Assembly (NCBI GenBank): GCA_903826205.1
Contig: CAIKDP010000205.1
Span: forward strand, 1-52,238
Length of the DNA: 52,238 bases
From: Akkermansiaceae bacterium
GTDB taxonomy: Bacteria > Verrucomicrobiota > Verrucomicrobiia > Verrucomicrobiales > Akkermansiaceae
Direction: 5' to 3'
The translations under genes were made by a program, and so were the position numbers. Under the pieces are notes generated by a model that saw only the letters and a list, made by a program, of their open reading frames with translations, was not told where the DNA came from and made no database searches. Shown here piece after piece: positions 27,560-35,617 of this stretch; the first letter of the stretch is position 1; each line of letters starts with the position of its first letter.

Positions 27560-27944
27560 GGCCGATGAGGCTGACCAATTCGGTGTCGGTGAAGCGGTCG
27601 AGGTTATCGACGGCGGCGCTGAGGACCTCGGCCTCGGCAAGTTCCTGGATGCCGGCAAAGGCCTCGTCGTTGTTAGCGGCGATGGGTGGCGGCGTGTGGG
27701 ATGGCGAGGGGGTGAGGGAAAGCACCGCGATGGCGACCGCGGCTGCGGTGGCCGACAGGCCGACGAGAGGAATGGGGGAAAACACCCGCTGCCACCAGGC
27801 GCGGGGAGTGCCAGCGAGGCGGGCGGCGCGGACGGTGTCGGCGGCGAAGCGGGGGCCGGCAGCCACGGGAGGTGCTTGGTCGAGCAGCTTCCAGACGGCA
27901 TCAGACTCCCAAGAGTCATCAGGTGGAAGAGGGTGGCGGTTCAT
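27555..27944 (-). CDS. Small single-pass membrane protein, function unknown
   Basis: This 129-residue protein has a cytoplasmic N-terminal half with DSWESDAVWKLLDQAP and a helix AADTVRAARLAG. One transmembrane segment (about 58-78) and an acidic tail with LDRFTDTELVSLIGL follow. This layout resembles small anti-sigma-like membrane proteins that in related genomes accompany a sigma factor, but no sigma gene is next to it here. I do not assign a function. Confidence 0.6.
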   Translation of the reverse strand: MNRHPLPPDDSWESDAVWKLLDQAPPVAAGPRFAADTVRAARLAGTPRAWWQRVFSPIPLVGLSATAAAVAIAVLSLTPSPSHTPPPIAANNDEAFAGIQELAEAEVLSAAVDNLDRFTDTELVSLIGL

Positions 27945-28186
27945 GGCGGCGGAGGGGTTCTACGGAAGAAGGAACCTGCTGCCTACGGAAAAGTTGCGGG
28001 TTTGCATAAATATTTCGCCGGTTGGACAGCTGGCAATCGCACAAGGGGCGCTTAGCCTGACTGACTCCTTGGAATTCATCAGGCAAATCGCCGCTGCTTG
28101 AAAAAACGCACGGCCGCGTTGGCGTTTTTGGCAATGGCGGCGAAGCCGGGATGGACATTGGCGGCGCTGGTGTTAGCCTCGCGGGC

Positions 28187-28708
28187 ATGAGCATCATCAC
28201 CGGACGGGGGGATTTGGGTGAAACGGATTTGCTGTTTGGCAGACGCATCGCCAAGACATCGCTGCGGGTTGCAGCCTTGGGTGCCGTGGATGAGGTCAAT
28301 GCCGCGCTCGGCTTGGCGCGTGCCGCGGGCGGGGATGTGGAGGTCATCGCGCTCATCGATGCAGTCCAGGAACGCCTGATCGGCCTGATGGGCCAACTCG
28401 CCTGCCTGCCGGAAGACCTGGGGCGCTACAAATACGTGTCGCTCACTCTGGAGGATGTGGACTGGGTGGCGACCGAGGCCCGCCGGTTTGAGGCGCGGGG
28501 CGTCAAGTTCACCGGCTGGGCCAAGCCAGGGGCCGAGGGTTCGCTGGCGCGGGCCGGCTTGGATTTTGCGCGCGCGATGGCGCGGCGTGCCGAGCGGGCG
28601 GTGCTAGCGTTGCATGAGTCCGGCGAGGATGTGCCGGAATCCGTGCGCCTGTTCTTCAACCGCCTTTCGGATATGCTGTGGATTCTGGCGCGCGTGGAGG
28701 CAACGTGA
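28187..28708 (+). CDS. ATP:cob(I)alamin adenosyltransferase, PduO type
   Basis: The product is 173 residues from ATG 28187; the usual TGRGD-type N-terminal ATP loop follows. Family motifs visible are GAVDEVNAALGLAR, FTGWAKPG near the middle, a RRAERAVLAL helix and the terminal FFNRLSDMLWILAR. It makes adenosylcobalamin from cob(I)alamin and ATP. Its presence indicates that the cell uses B12 cofactors. It is a single gene; the acylphosphatase gene converges from 2 bp away. Confidence 0.93.
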   Translation: MSIITGRGDLGETDLLFGRRIAKTSLRVAALGAVDEVNAALGLARAAGGDVEVIALIDAVQERLIGLMGQLACLPEDLGRYKYVSLTLEDVDWVATEARRFEARGVKFTGWAKPGAEGSLARAGLDFARAMARRAERAVLALHESGEDVPESVRLFFNRLSDMLWILARVEAT

Positions 28709-28710
28709 GC

Positions 28711-28986
28711 CTACCTAACAATCCTGAAGCCTGCGGCATCATCCCACAAGGGAAGGGTTTCCGTCATGTGGGATTGGATATGATGGGCGACGTTGGACTC
28801 CTCGACGATTTCCCTGATGAAGGCGGTCACTTCGCCGGGCTCACCCATGACTTGCAGTTCGACCGTGCCATCGGGCAGGTTTTTCACCCAGCCGCGCACC
28901 TCAAAAGCGCGGGCAAGGTCCTTGACGGTGTAGCGGAAGCCGACGTTTTGAACCCGGCCTTTGAAAATGACGCGTTTGGCGATCAT
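28711..28986 (-). CDS. Acylphosphatase
   Basis: The product is 91 residues, the family length, from ATG 28986. The active-site loop GRVQNVGFRY carries the catalytic Arg. RGWVKNLPDGTVELQVMGE carries the second key Asn. It hydrolyses acyl phosphates such as carbamoyl phosphate and acetyl phosphate. An upstream extension of the frame lacks family similarity. Confidence 0.95.
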   Translation of the reverse strand: MIAKRVIFKGRVQNVGFRYTVKDLARAFEVRGWVKNLPDGTVELQVMGEPGEVTAFIREIVEESNVAHHIQSHMTETLPLWDDAAGFRIVR

Positions 28987-29024
28987 GGCAAGAGAGTGGA
29001 CGGCGGGTGCCTGCCGCGCGGGCT

Positions 29025-29612
29025 TCAACGCGTTCCCGTGGGTTTGGCCCGCGGGTTGACCGTTTTGCCCGGCTTGTCGGCCTGAAACGGATTGGTCTCC
29101 AGGGCTGACGTGTTGGATCCGTAGATTTCCTCGAAGGTTTTACCCGGCAACAGGTTGTACACGATGGGTGAACTGCGCTTGCCCTGCGCGTCAATCACAT
29201 AGCGGACCACTTGCACCGGCATTTCCTCCGCTGGATTTTTCGGGTTGATGCGTTTGACGCGGCTGTCCCACATCCGCTCCATGACGAGTTGGCCATCGGA
29301 TTTGCGGTAGCCATAGTCCACCTTGAAGAGTTCGGTTTTGAGCCCATCGTAGATTTTGCAGGAGATCGGATTGCCGCCGGCATCCATGCGATAAATGGTG
29401 ATGAGCGAGAGCCGGCCGGCTGCGGAGAAGGTTTTCTTGGTCAGGACTTGATTGTTAGGACTGCGGGTGAAAATGGTTTTGGAGCCGTCCTTGTGGCGCA
29501 TGACGCGCACGTTAGGGCCATCCACGGCATCGAACTCGCCCGCGGCCTGCACGGGCAGCCAACCGAGCCAAATGAGGAGGGCGCAGATTTTCCAGATTGC
29601 CAGCGGTTTCAT
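29025..29612 (-). CDS. Secreted hypothetical protein
   Basis: This 195-residue protein has a signal peptide at residues 1-24 (MKPLAIWKICALLIWLGWLPVQA). The mature part is rich in short beta strands with a repeated character (GSKTIFTRSPNN, LITIYRMDAGGNPISCKIYDG), which suggests a YD/RHS-like or MORN-like beta repeat. I do not recognise a family. It is divergent from folP (51 bp between starts) and lies 38 bp upstream of the acylphosphatase gene on the same strand. Confidence 0.7.
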   Translation of the reverse strand: MKPLAIWKICALLIWLGWLPVQAAGEFDAVDGPNVRVMRHKDGSKTIFTRSPNNQVLTKKTFSAAGRLSLITIYRMDAGGNPISCKIYDGLKTELFKVDYGYRKSDGQLVMERMWDSRVKRINPKNPAEEMPVQVVRYVIDAQGKRSSPIVYNLLPGKTFEEIYGSNTSALETNPFQADKPGKTVNPRAKPTGTR

Positions 29613-29663
29613 GGCGGGCACACTAGGGGCAGGCCCCGCGCGCTGCAAGCCGACATTTTCACG

Positions 29664-30500
29664 ATGCACTGGAAAACCCGCAGAACCACCCTGGATCTGT
29701 CCCACCACGGACGGGTGATGGGAATATTGAATGTGACGCCGGATTCGTTTTCCGACGGCGGACAGCATGTGGAGCTTGCCAGCGCCATGGCTCACGCCCG
29801 GCAAATGCTTGCCGAGGGCGCGGAGTTGATCGACATCGGCGGCGAGTCCACCCGCCCGGGCGCGCAGCCAGTGGCGGCGGAGTGGGAGATTGCCCGCACG
29901 GCACCGGTGGTGGCAGCACTGCGGGCCGAGTGGGACGGGCTTATTTCGATCGACACCTCGAAGGCCAGCGTGGCGCGCGCGGCGTTGGCGGCTGGCGCGG
30001 ATATCGTCAACGATGTGAGCGGGTTGCGGCAGGATCCGGAGATGGCGCAAGTCTGCGCGGCGAGTGGCTGCGGCGTGGTGGTGATGCACATGCAGGGCGA
30101 GCCACGGACGATGCAGGCAAGCCCGCATTACACGGATGTGGTGGCGGAGGTGCGCGGGTTTTTCGCGGAGCGGCTGGCCTTCCTAACAGACTCAGGAATC
30201 ACCCGGGAAGCCTTGTGCTTTGACCCTGGAATCGGCTTCGGCAAATCCCTGGAGCACAATCTCACGCTCTTGCGGCAGCTGGAAAATCTATCCGTTTCCG
30301 GGCGGCCGCTGCTGCTCGGGATCTCCAGAAAGTCCTTCATCGGTCAGGTCCTGGGCACGCCGGATCCGGCTGCGCGCGAGTGGCCGGGCGTGGCCATCAC
30401 CGTTTTTGCGCGCCAGAAAAACGTGCGGCTGCACCGGGTGCATGCGGTCGGCCCGCATGTGGCCGCATTGCGCATGACCGAGGCGCTGGATCCCGGTTAG
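29664..30500 (+). CDS. folP: Dihydropteroate synthase
   Basis: The product is 278 residues from ATG 29664. Both DHPS signatures are intact: GILNVTPDSFSDGG (pterin pocket) and ELIDIGGESTRPGA. ISIDTSKASVA, NDVSGL, GIGFGKSLEHN and LGISRKSFIG also match the family. It joins the pterin diphosphate to p-aminobenzoate in folate synthesis, and so supplies the carrier used by the one-carbon operon at 38-46 kb. Confidence 0.97.
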   Translation: MHWKTRRTTLDLSHHGRVMGILNVTPDSFSDGGQHVELASAMAHARQMLAEGAELIDIGGESTRPGAQPVAAEWEIARTAPVVAALRAEWDGLISIDTSKASVARAALAAGADIVNDVSGLRQDPEMAQVCAASGCGVVVMHMQGEPRTMQASPHYTDVVAEVRGFFAERLAFLTDSGITREALCFDPGIGFGKSLEHNLTLLRQLENLSVSGRPLLLGISRKSFIGQVLGTPDPAAREWPGVAITVFARQKNVRLHRVHAVGPHVAALRMTEALDPG

Positions 30501-30536
30501 ATAGGAGAATGAACCGCAGAGTCACGTGGCAGCGGT

Positions 30537-30613
30537 AAGGAGCCACCACATTCCTGTGGTGGTGGCGGCATGGTGCACGGGGAGAAGACGACGACAGGAA
30601 TGTCGTCGCTCCT
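30537..30613. repeat. Paired-hairpin (REPIN-like) element, copy A
   Basis: AAGGAG, then hairpin CCACCACA-TTCC-TGTGGTGG (30543-30562), a 26-bp linker, hairpin CGACGACA-GGAA-TGTCGTCG (30589-30608) and CTCCT. Both stems are perfect 8-mers. The loops TTCC and GGAA are complementary, so the two halves can pair with each other. It stands in tandem with copy B. Confidence 0.85.
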
Positions 30614-30629
30614 CAAGCGCGGCAGCGTT

Positions 30630-30743
30630 AAGGAGCCACCACATTCCTGTGGTGGTGGCGGCAGCATGGTGCATGAGTGCGCGCCGATGCCGCTGCTCAT
30701 GGGCTGTCCTTCCGCACGACGACAGGAATGTCGTCGCTCCTTA
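30630..30743. repeat. Paired-hairpin (REPIN-like) element, copy B
   Basis: The left hairpin (30636-30655) and right hairpin (30717-30736) are identical to those of copy A, and the ends are AAGGAG and CTCCTTA. The linker is longer (61 bp) and differs from that of copy A. Copies A and B fill most of the 262-bp gap between folP and the convergent amidase gene; no gene is seen there. Confidence 0.85.
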
Positions 30744-30762
30744 GGAGTGGCGCCGTTCGGGC

Positions 30763-31833
30763 TTAGTCGGTGGCAGGCGCGTCGGGGCGTGGCGGGGAGG
30801 AGCGCGGGGTGACGGCGACCCGGTACTTGTCCACGGCGGCGGCGATGCCAGCGGCCAGCGCGGCTTGATATTTTTCGTTGTGGACCAAGCGGGCCTCATA
30901 AGGGTGGCTCATGAAGCCGCCTTCCAGGAGGATGGCGGGATGGAGCACGCCGGAAAGCACGGTGTAACGGGCGCGCTTGATACCACGATCAAAGGTGTTG
31001 GTGCCGAGTGCGCGCAGCTCGAGGCCATGGACCGCGGTGGCCAGGGCGACGTTGGCCGAGTCGTGTTCATTGCCGGCGCGTTGGTATTTATCCGCATCCA
31101 CCACCCCCCTGCCATAGTGGGCCACACCGGGCGGGGACAGCGTGAAGGTCTCGATGCCGCGCGCGCCCCGCCCGCCGGAATTGAAATGGATGGCGATGAA
31201 AATGGCGTCTTCCTTGATGGCGTTGGCCACATCCACCCGCTCCTGCAACGAGAGAAAGCGGTCGCTGTCGCGGGTCATGACAACCTTGTAGCCACGTGTT
31301 AGAAGTTGGGCTTTGACGAGCTTGGCGACCTTGAGGTTGTACTCGGCCTCGGTGCCGTAGGGATTGGTGGCTCCCGGGTCCTTGCCACCGTGACCTGGAT
31401 CCAACACGACGGTTTTGAAGTTGCCGGCGTTTTTGATGAAATTCGGACGCAACACCGGATCCAACAATTTTGCCAGATCCGTGCGCGAAATATAGGCCTT
31501 GGCGTCCACCTCCTCCACCGGCTTGCTGAAGACGAACTTCACCTTGTTCATCGTGCACTCGGTGGAACCAATGTTGAGACTCACCATGATCTTGGCATTC
31601 TCCAAGGTGATCGCCGACCCGTTGCGGGTCTGCTTGGTGAAGTTGTAAAACTGCTTGATGTTGTCTGTGGAAACGTAGTCGTCGCCGGCAATTTTTTTGA
31701 CATCCCATGCGCCTGGCGCCGCCGTCGCCCATGGCATCCCCGCCCCCAGCCACACGGCCACAAGCAGCGCCGGGAGCAGACACCCCCCGGCGGCCAATGC
31801 ACTTGATGGAAATTCCCGATGCAAACGTTTCAC
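30763..31833 (-). CDS. N-acetylmuramoyl-L-alanine amidase (Amidase_3), secreted
   Basis: This 356-residue protein has a signal peptide (about 1-39, ending ATAAPG). An AMIN-like N-terminal beta region (about 45-135) comes before the catalytic Amidase_3 domain. Zinc-site motifs are visible: LDPGHGGKDPGA, an early Glu in GTEAEYNLKVAK, IAIHFNS, and the late catalytic Glu in ILLEGGFMSH. It cleaves the amide between MurNAc and the stem peptide in the periplasm, typically during septum splitting. It is similar to AmiA/B/C. It is monocistronic. Confidence 0.92.
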   Translation of the reverse strand: MKRLHREFPSSALAAGGCLLPALLVAVWLGAGMPWATAAPGAWDVKKIAGDDYVSTDNIKQFYNFTKQTRNGSAITLENAKIMVSLNIGSTECTMNKVKFVFSKPVEEVDAKAYISRTDLAKLLDPVLRPNFIKNAGNFKTVVLDPGHGGKDPGATNPYGTEAEYNLKVAKLVKAQLLTRGYKVVMTRDSDRFLSLQERVDVANAIKEDAIFIAIHFNSGGRGARGIETFTLSPPGVAHYGRGVVDADKYQRAGNEHDSANVALATAVHGLELRALGTNTFDRGIKRARYTVLSGVLHPAILLEGGFMSHPYEARLVHNEKYQAALAAGIAAAVDKYRVAVTPRSSPPRPDAPATD

Positions 31834-31889
31834 GCGGACTGCGGGGATTTTATTCGCGATTCCCAGGAAGGCAACGGATTAAATGACCG

Positions 31890-31926
31890 CAAAAAATGCC
31901 ACAGCGCCGCCGGCGTTTTCCGGCGG
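31890..31926 (-). terminator. Second terminator of the HU-like gene
   Basis: On the minus strand a GC-rich hairpin (CCGCCGG/CCGGCGG, arms 31907-31913 and 31920-31926) is followed by TTTTTT (from 31890-31896). It stands in tandem with the terminator at 31931. Confidence 0.7.
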
Positions 31927-31930
31927 TGTG

Positions 31931-31972
31931 AAAAAATCCAAGCCCATGCCATACACGGCCGGGCTTGGATTT
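31931..31972 (-). terminator. Intrinsic terminator of the HU-like gene
   Basis: The arms AAATCCAAGCCC (31934-31945) and GGGCTTGGATTT (31961-31972) are perfect 12-mers. On the minus strand they are followed by a T6 run. This is the clearest Rho-independent terminator in the window. Confidence 0.88.
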
Positions 31973-32006
31973 GTGCAATGCGGACAGGCCGCGGACGCGG
32001 CACGCC

Positions 32007-32336
32007 TCAGAGCGCCATGTCCTTGAGTTTCTTCAACGGACGCACCTTGACCACCGTGGTGGCGGGCTTGGCCTTGAAGGTCACTTCCTCCTTGGTGAAG
32101 GGGTTGATGCCCTTGCGCGCCTTGACGGCGGGCTTGCGCACGGTGCTGATCTTCAGCAGCCCGGGCAGGACAAACTCACCGACGGCGTTCTTTTTGACAT
32201 GCGCCTCGATCACTTCGGTCAAGCAGTCGAGAACCGCTCCCACTTGTTTGCGGGCAAGCCCGGTGCATTCGGCGATTTGCTCCAGGATTTGGGTCTTGGA
32301 GAGTCTGTCTTTGATAGGTTTGCATTTGGTAGCCAT
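32007..32336 (-). CDS. HU/IHF-family DNA-binding protein
   Basis: This 109-residue basic protein starts at ATG 32336 (MATKCKPIKDRLSKTQIL). The HU fold is recognisable: two N-terminal helices (SKTQILEQIAECTGL, then VLDCLTEVIEAHVKKN), the strand EFVLPGLLKI, and a basic beta-arm region where NPFTKEEVTFKAKP replaces the usual NPxTGE. A Lys-rich C-terminus follows. It bends and compacts DNA. HU variants of this type with a short basic N-terminal extension occur in Verrucomicrobia. Two strong terminators follow the gene, as expected for a highly expressed unit. Confidence 0.88.
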   Translation of the reverse strand: MATKCKPIKDRLSKTQILEQIAECTGLARKQVGAVLDCLTEVIEAHVKKNAVGEFVLPGLLKISTVRKPAVKARKGINPFTKEEVTFKAKPATTVVKVRPLKKLKDMAL

Positions 32337-32433
32337 GCGCGGAGGCTGTACTAACAGCATCGAATGTCAAGACATCTGTTGAAAATCTACCGCTGGAAAT
32401 CGCCTGACCGGGAAAAGAAATCGCTTTTGTGGT

Positions 32434-32461
32434 TTGCCATTCCGTTGCGGGCCGCTATGCT
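32434..32461 (+). promoter_or_regulatory. Candidate promoter of argD
   Basis: TTGCCA (32434-32439), a 16-bp spacer and TATGCT (32456-32461) end 12 bp before the argD ATG. The pattern (TTGC.., GCTATG) resembles that before dapL. Confidence 0.45.
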
Positions 32462-32473
32462 CCGCCCCTTCCC

Positions 32474-33730
32474 ATGACTTCTTCCGAGGCATTCCAGCAA
32501 CACGTCCTGCCCACGTACGGGCGGTTTCCGCTGGTGCCGGTGCGCGGCGAGGGCTGCCGCTTGTGGGATGATGCCGGCCGCGGTTATCTGGATTTTTGCA
32601 CGGGTATTGCGGTATGTTCGCTGGGCCATTGCCACCCGCGTCTGGTGGCGGCGATCCGCGAACAGGCCGGCACCCTCATCCATGTTTCCAATCTCTATCA
32701 GATTCCGCAGCAGGCCGAGCTGGCTCGCGAGATCAACGAGCATCACGTCAGGCTGCCCGGCAAGGTCTTCTTTGCCAACTCCGGAGCGGAAGCCAACGAC
32801 GGCCTGATCAAGTCCGCCCGCCGCTTCGGCCACCGCCGCCCGCAGGCCGACGGCACGCCGCGCTTCGAAGTCATCACCTTCCGGCAATCGTTTCACGGTC
32901 GCACCCTCGGCGCGATGGCCGCCACCGGCCAAGCCAAGATTCAGGAGGGATTTGATCCTTTGCTGCCGGGGTTCCGTCACCTGCCATTCAATGAGCCGGC
33001 TGCGCTTGAAAATGCGGTGCGCCCGGAGACCGCGGCCATTTTGTTAGAACCGGTGCAGGGCGAGGGCGGCGTGCACATCGCCACTCCGGAATTTCTGCGT
33101 GCCATCGCGGCACTTTGCAAGAAGCACGATTTATTGCTGTTTTTCGATGAGGTGCAGGCCGGCTTCGGGCGTTGCGGTGAGGCGATGGCCTGGCGTGGCA
33201 TCGTCGCCGACCTCGAACCGGATGGCATCTCGTGGGCGAAAGGCATGGGCGGCGGCGTCCCGATCGGGGCGTTCTGGCTGAGTGACCGCGCCATTGATGA
33301 CACCGGCACGCCCTTGTCATCTTTGTTAGGACCCGGCTCGCACGGGTCAACCTATGGTGGCAACCCGCTCGTGTGTGCCGCCTCACTCGCCGTGCTGCAG
33401 GAGATTCGCACGCAGGACCTCGCGGCCAATGCCCGCCACCAGGAAGTGCGCATCCGCCGCATCATCACCTCCTGGAATCTGCCGGTCATCACCGCGGTCC
33501 GCGGCATGGGACTTTTGTTGGGAATCGCTCTGGATCCCGCCCGCATCCCCACCCCGGAGGGAACGACCCCGGCGCTCGTGGTGGTCAAACGCCTGATGGG
33601 GGACGGCCTGTTAGTCCCGCCGGCCGGGCCCCATGCCATCCGTCTGCTGCCACCGCTCAACGTGACCGATGCCGAGGTCGATGAAGCCCTCGCCATTCTC
33701 AGGCGCGTGTTGGAGGGGCTTTCCGCCTGA
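32474..33730 (+). CDS. argD: Acetylornithine aminotransferase
   Basis: The product is 418 residues from ATG 32474. It is a class-III PLP aminotransferase: YLDFCTGIAVCSLGH, FFANSGAEANDGLIKSAR, FRQSFHGRT, EPVQGEGGVH, FFDEVQAGFGR, and the PLP lysine in ISWAKGMGGG. It converts N-acetylglutamate semialdehyde to N-acetylornithine in arginine synthesis. argF follows 38 bp later, so the two form an arginine operon. Other class-III aminotransferases are alternatives, but the argF neighbour settles the call. Confidence 0.94.
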   Translation: MTSSEAFQQHVLPTYGRFPLVPVRGEGCRLWDDAGRGYLDFCTGIAVCSLGHCHPRLVAAIREQAGTLIHVSNLYQIPQQAELAREINEHHVRLPGKVFFANSGAEANDGLIKSARRFGHRRPQADGTPRFEVITFRQSFHGRTLGAMAATGQAKIQEGFDPLLPGFRHLPFNEPAALENAVRPETAAILLEPVQGEGGVHIATPEFLRAIAALCKKHDLLLFFDEVQAGFGRCGEAMAWRGIVADLEPDGISWAKGMGGGVPIGAFWLSDRAIDDTGTPLSSLLGPGSHGSTYGGNPLVCAASLAVLQEIRTQDLAANARHQEVRIRRIITSWNLPVITAVRGMGLLLGIALDPARIPTPEGTTPALVVVKRLMGDGLLVPPAGPHAIRLLPPLNVTDAEVDEALAILRRVLEGLSA

Positions 33731-33768
33731 CTCGCGGCTCCTGACTTCCCTCCCCTCTCTTGCATCCC

Positions 33769-34662
33769 ATGAAACATCTGTTATCCATCGAAGCGCTCAG
33801 CGCCAGGGAAATCACCTGGCTGCTGGATGCCGCCACCCATCTCAAGGCCCAACGCGGACGCGAGGGACAACCGCTCGTCGGCCAGACCTGGGCGCTTATT
33901 TTCACCAAATCCTCGACCCGCACCCGCGTCTCATTCGAGGTGGGCATCCGCGAGCTTGGCGGGTTTCCGATGTTTCTATCAAAAAATGACATCCAGCTCG
34001 GGCGCGGCGAACCGATCAAGGACACCGCCCGCGTGCTGGGCCGCATGGTCCACGGCGCGATCATCCGCACCTTTGCCCAGCAGGACGTGGCCGACTTCGC
34101 CACCTACTCCAACATACCCACCATCAACGCGCTGACCGACGACGAGCACCCGTGCCAGATTCTCGCCGATTTGCTAACCATCAAGGAGAAGCTCGGCGGC
34201 TGGGAGGGCCGCAAGATCGCCTTCATTGGCGACGGGTTTTCCAACATGACCCGCTCATGGATGTGGGCGGCCAAGCGGCTGGGGTTCGAGCTGGCCGTGG
34301 CCTCGCCCGTGGCCTGTCTGCCTCCCGCGGGATTTCTCGCCGCGCTGGATGCGCCTAATGTCAGCGTCACGACCGATCCGGAGCAAGCGGCGCTAGGTGC
34401 GCATGTCATCAACACCGATGTCTGGCTCTCCATGGGCCAGGAAGATCAAACGGAGAAGGAACGCGAATTCGCCGGCTTCCAAGTCAATGCCAGACTGTTG
34501 GCCGACGCCGCGCCCGGCCACATCGTGCTCCATTGCCTGCCCGCCTATCGCGGCAAGGAAATCAGCGAGGAAGTTTTGGAACTCCATGCCGGCAGCATCT
34601 TCCAGCAAGCCGAAAACCGCCTCCATGCCCAGAAAGCCATCCTGGTGGAACTGACGCGGTAA
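33769..34662 (+). CDS. argF: Ornithine carbamoyltransferase
   Basis: The product is 297 residues from ATG 33769, with no strong ribosome binding site. Carbamoyl-phosphate site STRTRVSFE, DEHPCQ, IGDGFSNMTRSWM and ornithine-site HCLPAYRG are all intact. It makes citrulline from ornithine and carbamoyl phosphate. Its last 17 sense codons and about 9 bp downstream are repeated at 35564-35626 with 59 of 63 bases identical. This implies that the present 3' end may have arrived with the toxin-antitoxin insert. Confidence 0.95.
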   Translation: MKHLLSIEALSAREITWLLDAATHLKAQRGREGQPLVGQTWALIFTKSSTRTRVSFEVGIRELGGFPMFLSKNDIQLGRGEPIKDTARVLGRMVHGAIIRTFAQQDVADFATYSNIPTINALTDDEHPCQILADLLTIKEKLGGWEGRKIAFIGDGFSNMTRSWMWAAKRLGFELAVASPVACLPPAGFLAALDAPNVSVTTDPEQAALGAHVINTDVWLSMGQEDQTEKEREFAGFQVNARLLADAAPGHIVLHCLPAYRGKEISEEVLELHAGSIFQQAENRLHAQKAILVELTR

Positions 34663-34671
34663 AGCCGGGGC
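34609..34671 (+). repeat. Direct repeat, argF 3' end (left copy)
   Basis: These 63 bp cover the last codons of argF, its stop and the sequence CCGGGGC beyond. They match 35564-35626 with four mismatches. Weaker similarity continues upstream from about 34590. Confidence 0.9.
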
Positions 34672-34722
34672 GCTGAACCACCGGTCACGTTACGGCTGCG
34701 CTAAATCACCCGTGGAAAGCCG

Positions 34723-34750
34723 TTGACTTCTTTGGGTATGCGCATAAGTT
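34723..34750 (+). promoter_or_regulatory. Promoter and operator of the second RHH/PIN operon
   Basis: TTGACT (34723-34728), a 16-bp spacer and TAAGTT (34745-34750) end 11 bp before the antitoxin ATG. The perfect palindrome TATGCGCATA (34737-34746) overlaps the -10. Its core TGCGCA equals that in the first VapBC-like promoter. Confidence 0.65.
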
Positions 34751-34761
34751 AAGCCATCCCT

Positions 34762-35118
34762 ATGGCCACCATGACCATCCGCACCACCGTCGCCTTTGAT
34801 CCAGCGACCGCCGCCCGCCTTGAGCGGCTGGCTAGGCGCTGGGGAGTCTCCAAGTCGGAAGCCCTTCGCCGTGCCTTGGAAACGGTTGAAATGGACAGCG
34901 GCGGCAGTCGCATGGGCACACCGGACTTCACTCAAATGACTCCGCTGCAAATCATGGATTGGCTGGCTGCAAATCCTCAAGCACCCATCCCCGGCGCTTG
35001 GGGTGATGACCCTCATCGGGAACTTCGTGAAATGCGCGAGCACGATGCCGGAATCGAGGAAGAACGGGAACGCGCCCGATCCAAGGTTGCGGAACAAACC
35101 ACCCCTTACCGGCCATGA
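34762..35118 (+). CDS. Ribbon-helix-helix antitoxin
   Basis: The product is 118 residues. TIRTTVAFDPATAARLERLARRWG-type N-terminal strand and helix, then SKSEALRRALE, form an RHH DNA-binding domain (about 4-45). The rest is polar, with an Arg/Glu-rich helix near the end. It overlaps the PIN toxin gene by 4 bp (ATGA), typical of coupled toxin-antitoxin genes. A palindrome in the promoter is the likely binding site. Confidence 0.85.
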   Translation: MATMTIRTTVAFDPATAARLERLARRWGVSKSEALRRALETVEMDSGGSRMGTPDFTQMTPLQIMDWLAANPQAPIPGAWGDDPHRELREMREHDAGIEEERERARSKVAEQTTPYRP

Positions 35119-35495
35119 TTCATTTGGACACCAGCATTCTGATTGCCATGGTGAAGGTTGCCGACACCCACCACTCCAAAGTGCGCCAGCTTGCCGCCGC
35201 GGCGCGCCCATTCTCCACCTCGGCTGTGGCTTGGATGGAATTTCACTCACGTCCCGTGCAGCATTCCCTAACCATGGCCCTGAGGGGTTTGCTGTCCGGC
35301 GGCATCGTTCCCTTTGATGAGGCCGCAGCGGCCTTCGCTGGCGAACTCTTCCACCTGAGCGGCTCCAATCGCCGCACCCGCATGGATGCCATGATCGCCG
35401 CCACCGCCATCCTCGCCGGTGCCGAACTCGCCACCACCAACCCGGGCGACTTCCAGCCGTTCCTCCCCCACGGACTCAAACTTTGCCAGATCTAG
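35115..35495 (+). CDS. PIN-domain toxin (VapC-like)
   Basis: The product is 126 residues. PIN acidic residues are D5 (HLDTSILIA), E in AWMEFHS, D in RTRMDAMIAATA and D in NPGDFQP. It is a probable Mg-dependent RNase neutralised by the upstream RHH protein. The antitoxin, toxin and promoter together lie between the two argF 3'-end repeats. Confidence 0.9.
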   Translation: MIHLDTSILIAMVKVADTHHSKVRQLAAAARPFSTSAVAWMEFHSRPVQHSLTMALRGLLSGGIVPFDEAAAAFAGELFHLSGSNRRTRMDAMIAATAILAGAELATTNPGDFQPFLPHGLKLCQI

Positions 35496-35563
35496 CAATC
35501 TTCGCACGTTGCGACCACGTCGGATACACGAGGGTGAATGGAAGCATTCTCAGGCCACAGCAG

Positions 35564-35617
35564 GCCGAAAACCGCCGCCATGCCCAGACAGCCATCCTGG
35601 TGGAACTGACGAGGTAA
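35564..35617 (+). pseudogene. Displaced 3' remnant of argF
   Basis: In the argF frame this segment reads 17 codons (AENRRHAQTAILVELTR) and a stop, matching the present ArgF C-terminus with two substitutions (L to R and K to T). The nucleotide match of 59/63 extends to 35626. There is no start and it is not a functional gene. It is the scar expected when an insert carries a substitute 3' end into argF. Confidence 0.85.

Noticed and set aside
32365-32370. TTGACA upstream of the HU-like gene as a promoter
   Set aside because: No acceptable -10 hexamer lies 15-19 bp downstream, so a promoter is not supported by sequence alone.
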